Shown here: positions 43,329 to 51,681 of the stretch, piece after piece | Layout of the letters: every line of letters begins with the position of its first letter | Numbering within the stretch: the stretch's first letter is position 1 | NCBI RefSeq assembly: GCF_052116585.1 | Contig: NZ_JBQKKT010000014.1 | Span: 11,764 to 75,763, forward strand | From: Luteococcus sp052116585 | GTDB lineage: Bacteria > Actinomycetota > Actinomycetes > Propionibacteriales > Propionibacteriaceae | Direction of reading: 5' to 3' | DNA: 64,000 nucleotides | Made by a program: the position numbers and the translations under genes | The notes under the pieces: model-generated | What the model was told of the DNA's origin: nothing | Database searches by the model: none | The model's input: only the letters and a program-made list of their open reading frames with translations

Positions 43329-44080
43329 GCCAGGCACTGCTCAGCCTTCGCCGGATCACCCGTACCTTCGGTGGCGTCCAGGCCGCCGTCGAGGTGGACC
43401 TCGACGTGCACCGCGGCGAGGTCGTCGCGCTGGTCGGGGACAATGCGGCCGGCAAGTCCACCATCGCCCGGATCGTGGGCGGCGTGCTGCAGCCCACTGC
43501 CGGGGAGATCCGGTTCGACGGGCGCCCGGTCACCATCGGGTCGCCGCGTGCCGCCACCCAGCTCGGCATCGCGTCGGTCTTCCAGGAGTCGTCGCTGGTG
43601 GAGAACCTCGACGTCGTCGACAACCTCTACCTCGGTCAGGAACTGCGCACCCGAATCGGGCTGCTGGACCACCACCGGATGCGGGAACAGGCCCGGCACC
43701 ACCTCGGCGCCCTGAGCGCCCGGGTTCCTGACCCCTCGGTACCGCTGCGCCAGCTGTCCGCCGGGCAACGCCAGTGCGTCGCGATCGCCCGCACGCTGGT
43801 CAGCGACCCCAGCCTGGTGGTGCTCGACGAGCCCACCGCCTCCCTGTCGGTGAGCCAGACGGCCGAAGTGCTGAGTTACATCGACGGCCTGCGGGACCAG
43901 GGCCTGGGTGTCATCCTGATCAGCCACAACCTGGGCGACGTGCGGGCCATCGCGGACCGGATCGAGGTGCTGCGCCACGGCCGCAACAACGGCAGCTTCC
44001 TGGCCGACGAGGCGAGCTACGAGGCCGTGCTCGCGGCGATCACCGGCGCCACCCACGTCCACGCACCACGACGAGGCTGA
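43325..44080 (+). CDS. Single-domain sugar-type ABC ATPase, no permease of its own
   Basis: 251 residues, one ATPase domain of the FrcA/sugar type: Walker A GDNAAGKST, signature LSAGQRQCVAIARTL (Ala instead of the second Gly), Walker B LVVLDEPTASLS and LISHNLGDVRAIADRIEVLR. It is translationally coupled to the ROK repressor. Since MmsA already has two ATPase halves, this extra ATPase is either an alternative motor for MmsB or the remnant of a second importer. Confidence 0.85.
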   Translation: MSQALLSLRRITRTFGGVQAAVEVDLDVHRGEVVALVGDNAAGKSTIARIVGGVLQPTAGEIRFDGRPVTIGSPRAATQLGIASVFQESSLVENLDVVDNLYLGQELRTRIGLLDHHRMREQARHHLGALSARVPDPSVPLRQLSAGQRQCVAIARTLVSDPSLVVLDEPTASLSVSQTAEVLSYIDGLRDQGLGVILISHNLGDVRAIADRIEVLRHGRNNGSFLADEASYEAVLAAITGATHVHAPRRG

Positions 44081-44389
44081 CCGAAAGTCAGACATAACTG
44101 ACCTTTGGTCCATCGGTCAGAGCTTTCCCGAACACGCGCCCCGGGGCCGGATGAGCGTGCAATCACCGACGCCATACGAGAGAATCCCTGTGGTGGTTGA
44201 CATTGCGAGCGATCAAAGATCGGGCGCTTGGTGTCCCACGCGTGCCGCGCCTCTGGCTGCAGCACAACACGCCAACGGCGGACCGGAACCCCTGTGGGGG
44301 AGGTTCGGGTCCGCCGTTGGTCTGTTCCCGGGACGGAGCCGACGACTCGTCGCCAGGCCGCCCGCGGCAGGGCGGGGATTCCCGTCAGG
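44081..44389. other. Convergent spacer with strong terminator
   Basis: 309 bp between the sugar ATPase and sufT. The right half is the terminator stem at 44272-44320. The left half holds several GTCAG/CTGAC repeats (44090-44125) of unknown role and no gene that I can support. Confidence 0.5.
44272..44320. terminator. Bidirectional intrinsic terminator
   Basis: CCAACGGCGGACC pairs with GGTCCGCCGTTGG; inner arms AACC/GGTT extend the stem. It lies between convergent genes: the sugar ATPase on plus and the suf operon on minus. Confidence 0.85.
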
Positions 44390-44809
44390 TCAGACGTTGA
44401 AGCCGATCGAGCGCAGCTGCTCGCGGCCATCATCGCTGATCATCTCCAGCGACCACGGCGGCAGCCAGACCCAGTTGATGGTTGCGCTGTTGACCAGGCC
44501 TTCGAGGGCGGCGTGGGTGTCGTCCTCGATCCGGTCGGTCAACGGGCAGGTCGGGCTGGTGAGCGTCATGTCGATGGTGCAGTCATTGTTCTCATCGACG
44601 TGGATGCCGTAGACGAGGCCGAGGTCAACCACGTTGACCATCAGTTCGGGGTCGACCACGTCACGCATGGCCTCCTCGACGTCCTCGACGCTGGTGACTC
44701 CAGCGGCGGGCGCGCCGGTGGGCAGCTCGTCCTTGACCAGATCGGACGGGCGCTGCCCGGCGCCCGCCTCGGGCGTGGCCTGGGTGGCCTCTACAGGGGT
44801 GTTGGACAC
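44390..44809 (-). CDS. sufT: SufT-like (DUF59/MIP18) iron-sulfur assembly factor
   Basis: 139 residues. An unstructured Ala/Thr/Pro-rich leader of about 45 residues is followed by a MIP18/DUF59 domain: VEEAMRDVVDPELMVNVVDL, YGIHVDENN, MTLTSPTCPLTDRIED (with the conserved Cys) and WLPPWSLEMISDDGREQLR. SufT helps mature Fe-S proteins. It is the last gene of the suf operon. The GTG start at 44809 is set by AAGGAG seven bases upstream. Confidence 0.92.
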   Translation of the reverse strand: MSNTPVEATQATPEAGAGQRPSDLVKDELPTGAPAAGVTSVEDVEEAMRDVVDPELMVNVVDLGLVYGIHVDENNDCTIDMTLTSPTCPLTDRIEDDTHAALEGLVNSATINWVWLPPWSLEMISDDGREQLRSIGFNV

Positions 44810-44841
44810 CGCATTCTCCTTGCTTGTTGAAGTGTGTGGGT

Positions 44842-45285
44842 TCAGCCCTGGCCGGTCTGGGCGCGCAGGATGGCATCGCGCACCGCGGACCAGCCGAGCA
44901 TGGCGCACTTGACGCGAGCCGGGAACTGCGAGACGCCGACGAAGGCAATGCCGTCCTCCAGCCGGTCCTCGTCGGGCTCCGCCTTGCCCTGGCTCTGCAT
45001 CATCTCGAGGAACTCGTCGTGCAGTGCCATGGCATCGGCCACCTCCCGATCGATGAGCAATTCGCTCATCACACTGGTGGAGGCCTGCGAGATCGAACAT
45101 CCCTCGGCGTGGTAGCTCACGTCCTGGATCCGGCTGCCGTCCAGCTGGACCCGCAGGGTGATCTCGTCGCCGCACGACGGGTTCACGTGGTGCACCTCGG
45201 CCTGGAAGGGATCCCGGAGACCGGAGTTCAGCTTCTCCCGGTAGTGGTCCAGGATGATCTCCTGGTACATGCTCTCGACGCTCAT
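44842..45285 (-). CDS. sufU: SufU sulfur-transfer protein
   Basis: 147 residues of the zinc-dependent IscU-like SufU type. Cys residues lie in NPSCGDEITL, AEGCSISQAS and RVKCAMLGW, with the conserved Asp in CGDE, and the SufU-specific insertion (LHDEFLEMMQSQGKAEPDED) is present. SufU takes sulfur from SufS for SufBCD. ATG 45285 follows AAGGAGG and overlaps the sufS stop by 4 nt; a longer frame to 45396 was rejected. Confidence 0.95.
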   Translation of the reverse strand: MSVESMYQEIILDHYREKLNSGLRDPFQAEVHHVNPSCGDEITLRVQLDGSRIQDVSYHAEGCSISQASTSVMSELLIDREVADAMALHDEFLEMMQSQGKAEPDEDRLEDGIAFVGVSQFPARVKCAMLGWSAVRDAILRAQTGQG

Positions 45286-46622
45286 GCCCGTCCCTCCTTG
45301 CTCGGTGCCGCAGCGCTGGCGCGCTGTTCGCGACGCCGACGGATCCTGCTGCCGTCGGCCCCGCTCATCTTGGAACCAAAGAAGTCCCTGGTCCATTCCA
45401 GTGCGCTGGCCAGGGCCTCCACCTCATCGGGAGTGGTGTAGAGATATCCCGAGGCCCGCACGGAGGATTGGATGCCCAACCGGTCATGCAAGGGGCGCGC
45501 ACAGTGCTGGCCGCCACGGATCGCGACGCCCCGCGAGTCCAGCATCTGCATGATGTCGTGCGGGTGCACCCCGTCCAGTGCGAAGGCGACCGCTCCTCCA
45601 CGATCCACGGCCTCGGTGGGGCCCAGGATGCGCAGGCCGTCGATCTGCTGCAGCCGGGACAACATCAGCTGGGTGATCTTGTGCTCGTGCTGCGCAATCG
45701 CGTCCATGCCGATCGCATCGACGTAGTCGATCGCCGCCGCGAGCCCCACGGCCTGGGCGATCGGGGGCGTTCCGGCCTCGAAACGGTGGGGCGGCGGGGC
45801 GAAGGTGGAACCGGTCATCCGGACCACTTCGATCATCTCTCCGCCGCCCAGGAATGGGGGCAGGCTCTCCAGCAACTCCATCCGACCCCACAGGATGCCC
45901 ACCCCGGTGGGACCGCAGATCTTGTGGCCGGTGAAGACGAGCACATCGCAGCCGAGCGCGGACACGTCGGTGGCGCGCTGCGGCACCCCCTGGGAGCCAT
46001 CCACCACCACGGTGGCTCCCACCGCGTGGGCCTGTTCGGCGATCCGGGCGACGGGATTGACCGTGCCCAGCACATTGCTGATCCAGGTCAGCGAGACCAC
46101 CTTGGTGTGCTCATTGACCAGCCCTTCCCGCTCGGCTGCCTCGAGGTCCAGTCGGCCGTCGTCGGTGATGTCGAACCAGCGGAGCGTCGCACCCGTGCGC
46201 TCACAGACCAGCTGCCACGGAACGATGTTGGAGTGGTGCTCCATCACGCTCACCAGAACCTCGTCGCCCGGCTTCAGGCCGGCACCCAGAGTGTTCGCCG
46301 CGAGGTTGAGGGCCTCCGAGGCATTCTTGGTGAAGACCACCTCCTCCGGCTGCGCCGCGCCGATGAAGCGGGCAATGCGAGCGCGTGCGCCCTCGAAGGC
46401 CTGGGTGGCCTCGCCACCGAGCATGTGCATGGCGCGGGCCACATTGGCATTGTGCTGCAGGTAGTGCTCGCTGATCGCATCGGCCACTTGGCGCGGCTTC
46501 TGCGAGGTGTTGGCGCTGTCGAGGTAGACCAGCGGATGCTCGCCCACGGTGCGGGAGAGGATCGGGAAGTCGGCCCGGATGCGTTCCACGTCGAGGCCCA
46601 GCGGGGCCTGTGACTGGTTCAT
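45282..46622 (-). CDS. sufS: Cysteine desulfurase SufS
   Basis: 446 residues, PLP-dependent type II desulfurase. Motifs include LDSANTSQKPRQV, HSNIVPWQ, the PLP Lys in VFTGHKICGPTGVG, and RGGQHCARPLHDRLG with the active-site Cys. It has about 30 extra C-terminal residues that are basic and Ala-rich. It passes sulfur to SufU, encoded next. Preceded by the unusual G/C-only spacer after sufC. Confidence 0.95.
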   Translation of the reverse strand: MNQSQAPLGLDVERIRADFPILSRTVGEHPLVYLDSANTSQKPRQVADAISEHYLQHNANVARAMHMLGGEATQAFEGARARIARFIGAAQPEEVVFTKNASEALNLAANTLGAGLKPGDEVLVSVMEHHSNIVPWQLVCERTGATLRWFDITDDGRLDLEAAEREGLVNEHTKVVSLTWISNVLGTVNPVARIAEQAHAVGATVVVDGSQGVPQRATDVSALGCDVLVFTGHKICGPTGVGILWGRMELLESLPPFLGGGEMIEVVRMTGSTFAPPPHRFEAGTPPIAQAVGLAAAIDYVDAIGMDAIAQHEHKITQLMLSRLQQIDGLRILGPTEAVDRGGAVAFALDGVHPHDIMQMLDSRGVAIRGGQHCARPLHDRLGIQSSVRASGYLYTTPDEVEALASALEWTRDFFGSKMSGADGSRIRRRREQRASAAAPSKEGRA

Positions 46623-46659
46623 GGTGGTGCTCCTTGTCCGGGGCTCTCGTGGGGAGCCC

Positions 46660-46752
46660 TGTGGTGGACGGGCCCGGGGGGGGGGGGCGCGGCCCGGGGG
46701 CGCCCCCCCCGCGCCGGGGGGCGCCGCGCCCGCGCGCCCCCCCCCCCCACGA
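46660..46752. other. G/C-only stretch between sufC and sufS
   Basis: About 80 bases consist almost only of G and C, with a G run of 12 or more near 46676-46687 and a C run of 12 or more near 46737-46748, plus nested GGGGGCGCC/GGCGCCCCC inverted repeats. It may be a very strong intercistronic hairpin, or a region where the consensus is unreliable. No coding capacity is supported. Confidence 0.7.
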
Positions 46753-46762
46753 CGGGTGTGGC

Positions 46763-47524
46763 TCAGGCCTGGGCGGCCTGCAGGTACTTCTCGTAGCCCT
46801 CGGACTCCAGCTGCTCGGCCAGCTCCTTGCCACCCTCGGCCACCATGCGGCCGTCGACGAAGACGTGCACGTGGGTGGGGTTCACATAGCGCAGGATGCG
46901 GGTGTAGTGGGTGATGAGCAGCACGCCGCGGTCGCCCTGGGCGCTGTAGCGGTTGATGCCCTCGCTCACGACGCGCAGCGCGTCGATGTCCAGACCGGAG
47001 TCGGTCTCGTCGAGCACGGCCATCTTCGGGTTCAGCAGCTCCAGCTGCGCGATCTCGTGGCGCTTCTTCTCACCACCGGAGAAGCCCTCGTTCACCGAGC
47101 GGGCGCCGAACTCCTTGTCCAGGTTCATGCGCTCCAGGGCGGCGTTGACGTCCTTGACCCAGGTGCGCACCTTGGGTGCCTGGCCGTCGAGCGCGGTCTT
47201 GGCGCTGCGCAGGAAGTTGGCGACGGAGACTCCGGGCACCTCGACGGGGTACTGCATGGCCAGGAAGAGCCCGGCGCGGGCACGCTCGTCGACGCTCATC
47301 TCGGTGATGTCCTGCCCCTCCAGGAGGACCTTGCCCGAGGTGATGGTGTACTTCGGGTGGCCGGCGATCGAGTAGGCCAGGGTGGACTTGCCCGAACCGT
47401 TGGGGCCCATGATGGCGTGCACCTCGCCGTCATTGATCGTCAGGTTGACGCCCTTGAGGATCGGCTTGGGGCCGTTCTCGGTCTCGACGTCCACGTGCAG
47501 GTCGATGATTTCCAGCTTCGACAT
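46763..47524 (-). CDS. sufC: Fe-S cluster assembly ATPase SufC
   Basis: 253-residue ABC-type ATPase of the SufBCD scaffold. Walker A IMGPNGSGKSTL, signature FSGGEKKRHEIAQL, Walker B MAVLDETDSGLDIDAL and switch His in ITHYTRIL are all present, together with LFLAMQYPVEVPGVS typical of SufC. ATG 47524 is two bases from the Rieske stop codon. Confidence 0.96.
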   Translation of the reverse strand: MSKLEIIDLHVDVETENGPKPILKGVNLTINDGEVHAIMGPNGSGKSTLAYSIAGHPKYTITSGKVLLEGQDITEMSVDERARAGLFLAMQYPVEVPGVSVANFLRSAKTALDGQAPKVRTWVKDVNAALERMNLDKEFGARSVNEGFSGGEKKRHEIAQLELLNPKMAVLDETDSGLDIDALRVVSEGINRYSAQGDRGVLLITHYTRILRYVNPTHVHVFVDGRMVAEGGKELAEQLESEGYEKYLQAAQA

Positions 47525-47525
47525 C

Positions 47526-47906
47526 TCAGTTCTCCTTGTCGGCCGCGGCAGCGGCCGCAGAATCGTTCTCGTTGGTGGTGATCGGGTTGTCCAGGTCGAC
47601 GAGCACGCGCCCATCGGTGACGCGGGTGGGGAAGACCGCCACCGGCTCGGTGGCCGGCAGGTCGAGTGCCTCCCCATTGCGCAGGTCGAATCGGGCGCCG
47701 TGGCGCCAGCACTCGATGGTGCAGCCCTCGACCTCGCCCTCGCTGAGCTTGATCTGGGCGTGCGAGCACTCGTCGGTGATGGCGAAGATGTCCTCCCCCA
47801 CCTTGACGATGGCCAGTTCGGCCGGTGTCTGACCGGGGCGCTCCAGGGCCACGCGCAGGGCGTCGCTCCCCAGGTCGGTCAGGGCACAGGCGTCGACGAA
47901 GCTCAC
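47526..47906 (-). CDS. Rieske-type [2Fe-2S] ferredoxin in suf operon
   Basis: 126 residues with a Rieske fold: CSHAQIKLSEGEV (CxH) and CWRHGARFDLRNG (CxxH), then LDLPATEPVAVF. It resembles the ferredoxin subunits of ring-hydroxylating dioxygenases but no oxygenase gene is nearby. It lies between sufD and sufC, an arrangement seen in other actinobacterial suf operons, so a role in electron supply to cluster assembly is inferred. Overlaps the sufD stop by 4 nt. Confidence 0.92.
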   Translation of the reverse strand: MSFVDACALTDLGSDALRVALERPGQTPAELAIVKVGEDIFAITDECSHAQIKLSEGEVEGCTIECWRHGARFDLRNGEALDLPATEPVAVFPTRVTDGRVLVDLDNPITTNENDSAAAAAADKEN

Positions 47907-49081
47907 CGCTCGCCTTCGGCTGCGGCAGCTTCCAGGAAGGCCAACTCCTCCTCGACGGCCTCCACCAGCCGGGCCTCGATGTCCTCGATGCCGATGCGGC
48001 GGATGATCTCGAAGAAGAAGCCCTGCACCACCAGACGACGGGCCTCCTGCTCGGGAATGCCCCGGCTCATCAGGTAGAAGAGGTGGGCATCGTCGAAGTG
48101 ACCGGTGGTCGACGAGTGGCCGGCTCCGGCGATCTCACCGGTCTCGATCTCCAGGTTCGGCACGCTGTCGGCCTTGCAGCCGTCCGTGAGGACCAGGTTC
48201 TTGTTGGCCTCGTAGGTCTCGATCTCCTCGGCCGCCTTGCGGATCAGCACGTCGCCGATCCACACCGAGTGCGCCCCCTTGCCCTGCAGAGCACCGCGGT
48301 AGTCCACATTGCTCTTGGTGCGGGGCTCGTTGTGGTCCACGAAGATCCGGTGCTGGATGTGCTGGCCCTCGTCCACGAAGTAGAGCCCGTACTGCTCCAG
48401 CTCTCCACCAGGACCGTCATAGCGGACGTCCTCCTGCAGGCGGATGACGTCACCGCCGAGCGAGGCGGTGATCAGGCGCACATGCGCGTCACGGCCCACC
48501 AGGACGGAACGCTGGCCGCCATGCACGGCATCGTCGGCCCAGTCCTGCAGGGTGACCACGGTCACCTGCGCTCCGGGGGACACCCGGATGTCGGTCTTCT
48601 CGGCGAAGGTGGCGCTGCCCTTGAAGTGCAGGACCAGGGTCACCTCGGCGTGCGAGCCGATCGTGACCACGGTCTGCTCGCTCACGACGCCGCCCTGGCC
48701 GGTTCCGGTGAGCACGACGGGCTCGGTCACCTGGCTGTCGGCCGGAACGTCGATGTGCACGCCATAGGCGGCATTCTGGCTGGCCAGCGCGGCCACCCGG
48801 TCGGTGGGCGCCTCGACGGCGAGCTCGCGGGCACGAGCCACATCGATCTGCTCCATGGTGACGCCGGCGGGGATGGAGGTCTCCCAGCCCAGATTGTCGG
48901 TGCTGCCCTGGGCCGCGAGCAGCGGGGCAATGCGCTTCATCGGGGTGAAGCGCCAGATCTCTTCACGGCCGGTGGGCTCGGGGTGGTCCTGGACATCCCA
49001 GGAGGGCGTCGGGTGCAGGTGTGAGGCAACCGTCTCGAGCTCGAGTGCGCTCGCCACAGCGGGTGCGGTGTCAGTGGACAA
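47903..49081 (-). CDS. sufD: Fe-S cluster assembly protein SufD
   Basis: 392 residues, beta-helix scaffold subunit that pairs with SufB. Recognisable are EEIWRFTPMKRIAPL near the start, FVDHNEPRTKSNVDYRGAL and the C-terminal SSTTGHFDDAHLFYLMSRG, with RRLVVQGFF. I chose the TTG at 49081 because GGAAG lies seven bases upstream; the GTG at 49144 has no ribosome site and lies next to the sufB stop. Confidence 0.93.
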   Translation of the reverse strand: MSTDTAPAVASALELETVASHLHPTPSWDVQDHPEPTGREEIWRFTPMKRIAPLLAAQGSTDNLGWETSIPAGVTMEQIDVARARELAVEAPTDRVAALASQNAAYGVHIDVPADSQVTEPVVLTGTGQGGVVSEQTVVTIGSHAEVTLVLHFKGSATFAEKTDIRVSPGAQVTVVTLQDWADDAVHGGQRSVLVGRDAHVRLITASLGGDVIRLQEDVRYDGPGGELEQYGLYFVDEGQHIQHRIFVDHNEPRTKSNVDYRGALQGKGAHSVWIGDVLIRKAAEEIETYEANKNLVLTDGCKADSVPNLEIETGEIAGAGHSSTTGHFDDAHLFYLMSRGIPEQEARRLVVQGFFFEIIRRIGIEDIEARLVEAVEEELAFLEAAAAEGER

Positions 49082-49192
49082 CTGTGTGCTTCCTTCTTGG
49101 TCTTTGGGCAGCTGGGGAGACGGTGACGACGACAACGCGGCCACCGTGGCCCGGGGCGGACGGGAGTGCCCGCCCCGGGTCGTCGTCGGGGA

Positions 49193-50641
49193 TCAGCCGA
49201 CGGCACCCTCCATCTGCAGCTCGATGAGACGGTTCAGTTCCAGGGCGTACTCCATCGGGAGCTCCCGTGCGATCGGCTCGACGAAGCCTCGCACGATCAT
49301 GGCCATGGCCTCGTCCTCCTCCAGACCACGCTGCATCAGGTAGAAGAGCTGGTCGTCGGAGACCTTGGAGACGGTGGCCTCGTGGGCCATCGAGACGTCG
49401 TCCTCCCGGACGTCGACATAGGGGTAGGTGTCCGAGCGGCTGATCTGGTCAACCAGGAGAGCGTCGCACTTGACGCTCGAAGCGGAGTGGCTGGCGCCCT
49501 CCTGCACCTCAACCAGACCGCGGTAGGAGCTGCGGCCACCGCCACGAGCGACCGACTTGGAGACGATCGAGGAGCTGGTGTTGGGCGCGCAGTGCACCAT
49601 CTTGGAGCCCGCATCCTGGTGCTGGCCCTCGCCTGCGAAGGCGATCGACAGCGTCTCGCCCTTGGCGTGCTCGCCCATCAGGTAGACAGCCGGGTACTTC
49701 ATGGTCACCTTGGAGCCGATGTTGCCGTCGATCCACTCCATGGTGGCGCCCTCCTCACAGGAGGCACGCTTGGTCACCAGGTTGAAGACATTGTTCGACC
49801 AGTTCTGGATGGTGGTGTAGCGGACGCGGGCATTCTTCTTCACCACGATCTCCACGACGGCCGAGTGCAGCGAGTCCGACTTGTAGATCGGCGCGGTGCA
49901 GCCCTCGACGTAGTGCACATAGGAGCCCTCGTCGGCGATGATCAGCGTCCGCTCGAACTGGCCCATGTTCTCCGTGTTGATGCGGAAGTAGGCCTGCAGC
50001 GGGATCTCGACGTGGACGCCCTTCGGGACGTAGATGAAGGAGCCGCCCGACCACACGGCGGTGTTCAGCGCGGAGAACTTGTTGTCACCGGTGGGGATGA
50101 CGGTGCCGAAGTACTCCTGGAAGAGCTCCGGGTACTCCTTCAGCGCCGTGTCGGTGTCCAGGAAGACGACGCCCTGACGCTCCAGCTCCTCGTTGATCTT
50201 GTGGTAGACCACCTCGGACTCGTACTGGGCGGCGACGCCAGCCACCAGGCGGGCCTTCTCGGCCTCCGGGATGCCCAGCTTGTCGTAGGTGTTCTTGATG
50301 TCCTCGGGGAGATCCTCCCAGGACTGGGCCTGCCGCTCGGTGGAGCGCACGAAGTACTTGATGTTGTCGAAGTCGATCTCCGAGAGGTCCGCACCCCAGG
50401 TGGGCATCGGCTTGCGACCGAAGAGCTTGAGGCCCTTCAGACGCATGTCGAGCATCCACTCGGGCTCGTCCTTCAGCTCCGAGATGTTCTTCACCACGGC
50501 CTCGTTCAGACCACGCTGCGCGGCCGCGCCGGCCTCGTCCTTGTCATGCCAGCCGAAGCGGTAGTTGCCCAGGGCGTCCAGGTGCTCGTCCTGCGAGGCG
50601 CCCGTGCCGGGGACGACCGGCTTGTTCTGCAGGTCAGTCAT
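49193..50641 (-). CDS. sufB: Fe-S cluster assembly protein SufB
   Basis: 482 residues. Conserved stretches include FVRSTERQAQSWEDLPEDIK, GVVFLDTDTALKEYPELF, SGGSFIYVPKGVHVEIPLQA, VEGCTAPIYKSDSLHSAVVE and the C-terminal DDQLFYLMQRGLEEDEAMAM. These identify the scaffold subunit on which the cluster is built. The stop of sufR lies 4 nt before the ATG. Confidence 0.96.
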   Translation of the reverse strand: MTDLQNKPVVPGTGASQDEHLDALGNYRFGWHDKDEAGAAAQRGLNEAVVKNISELKDEPEWMLDMRLKGLKLFGRKPMPTWGADLSEIDFDNIKYFVRSTERQAQSWEDLPEDIKNTYDKLGIPEAEKARLVAGVAAQYESEVVYHKINEELERQGVVFLDTDTALKEYPELFQEYFGTVIPTGDNKFSALNTAVWSGGSFIYVPKGVHVEIPLQAYFRINTENMGQFERTLIIADEGSYVHYVEGCTAPIYKSDSLHSAVVEIVVKKNARVRYTTIQNWSNNVFNLVTKRASCEEGATMEWIDGNIGSKVTMKYPAVYLMGEHAKGETLSIAFAGEGQHQDAGSKMVHCAPNTSSSIVSKSVARGGGRSSYRGLVEVQEGASHSASSVKCDALLVDQISRSDTYPYVDVREDDVSMAHEATVSKVSDDQLFYLMQRGLEEDEAMAMIVRGFVEPIARELPMEYALELNRLIELQMEGAVG

Positions 50642-50645
50642 GGTG

Positions 50646-51404
50646 TCAGTTGGCCTTTCGATTGGGATCTTGGCTGTCGAGTCCTCGGGAGTGCCCGCCG
50701 GTTGCGAGCTCCTGGGGACTGAAGAGCGGGATGTTCGTGGTGCAGATGCCGTCGCCGTGGGCGATGGTTGCGAGCCGCTGGACATGACTGCCCAGCAGGC
50801 GGCTGAAGAGCTGCGTCTCTGCCTCGCACAGCTCGGGGAACTCCTCCGCCACGTGCGCCACTGGGCAGTGGTGCTGGCAGAGTTGTTCGCCCATCTGGGC
50901 GGGCTTGACGCTCGCCACATAGCCGTCGGTGTTCAGCGCCTGGGCCAGGACCTCCGAGGCCGTGGCCGTGGGTTGTTCCTCCCGGATCCGATGGAAGGCC
51001 TGCTCGACGTCGGCCACCCGTTGGGCCGCAAGGGCGTTGACCGCGGTGGGGCCGGCAGCCCGCACGAGCTGCCGCAGCGCCTGCAGCGCCAGCTCGTCGT
51101 AGGCCTGGTGGAAATTGCGTCGGCCTCGATCGGTCAGCGCGAAGACCTTGGCCGGACGGCCTCGTCCGCGCTGCCCACGCACCCGCTGTTCGCGCGGCTC
51201 GATGTGCCCCTGCTCGGTGAGGACTCCCAGGTGACGGCGGATGGCCGCGGGGGTGAGTGTGAGACGCTCTCCCAGCTCAACGGCCGTGCTCGGGCCGTCC
51301 TCCAGGATCGCGCGCGCCACTCGTTCGCGGGTGGACTCGTCCTCCTCCACCTCCACGACGGCAGGCTGCACGCCGCGCATGACTGTCTCGTCGCTGGTTT
51401 TCAC
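50646..51404 (-). CDS. sufR: Iron-sulfur sensing repressor SufR
   Basis: 252 residues. The N-terminal winged helix (STRERVARAILEDGPSTAVE, LTPAAIRRHLGVLTEQGHI) is followed by a helical dimer region and Cys clusters QLCQHHCPV, ELCEAE and DGICTTN that would bind a [4Fe-4S] or [2Fe-2S] cluster. SufR represses its own suf operon when clusters are sufficient. The GTG at 51404 is taken as start because a -10 (TAAGAAT, 51411-51417) stands right before it, making the message leaderless; the ATG at 51380 is the alternative. First gene of the suf operon. Confidence 0.9.
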   Translation of the reverse strand: MKTSDETVMRGVQPAVVEVEEDESTRERVARAILEDGPSTAVELGERLTLTPAAIRRHLGVLTEQGHIEPREQRVRGQRGRGRPAKVFALTDRGRRNFHQAYDELALQALRQLVRAAGPTAVNALAAQRVADVEQAFHRIREEQPTATASEVLAQALNTDGYVASVKPAQMGEQLCQHHCPVAHVAEEFPELCEAETQLFSRLLGSHVQRLATIAHGDGICTTNIPLFSPQELATGGHSRGLDSQDPNRKAN

Positions 51405-51410
51405 AACACC

Positions 51411-51456
51411 ATTCTTACCTATTTCGCCACGAAGACAACAAGTAAGCCTTGCCTCA
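51411..51456 (-). promoter_or_regulatory. suf operon promoter with iron-box-like element
   Basis: On the minus strand: -35 TTGTTG (51436-51441), 18-base spacer, -10 TAAGAA (51412-51417), then GTG 51404. A 19-mer TGAGGCAAGGCTTACTTGT (51438-51456) matches the DtxR/IdeR box consensus TWAGGTTAGSCTAACCTWA at 12 of 19 positions and overlaps the -35. Confidence 0.5.
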
Positions 51457-51681
51457 CTCGACGAGTTCCACGATTCGGACAGAACTTTCCACACTGCAAG
51501 CAGGACGATCGTCATTCAGCTGATCCACAGGTGATTCGGTGGGGCGGGGGTCGAGCTCGCTTGATCCGGGTGCAAGGATGAACCAGCGCTCCGGCACAGC
51601 GGCCGGCGCATCTGCACAGTGTGTGCGCCACAGGGCAATGGTTGGCCCGCGACGATGCACACGAGAGAAAGGCAAGACACC

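Noticed and set aside
47526..47906. Rieske protein as a dioxygenase subunit of an aromatic pathway
   Set aside because: No oxygenase, reductase or ring-cleavage gene is nearby and the gene is overlapped by sufD; a suf-operon role fits better.
51520..51540. TGATCCACA near 51525 as a DnaA box
   Set aside because: It differs from the nonamer at an important position and stands alone, unlike the pair at 17899-17935.
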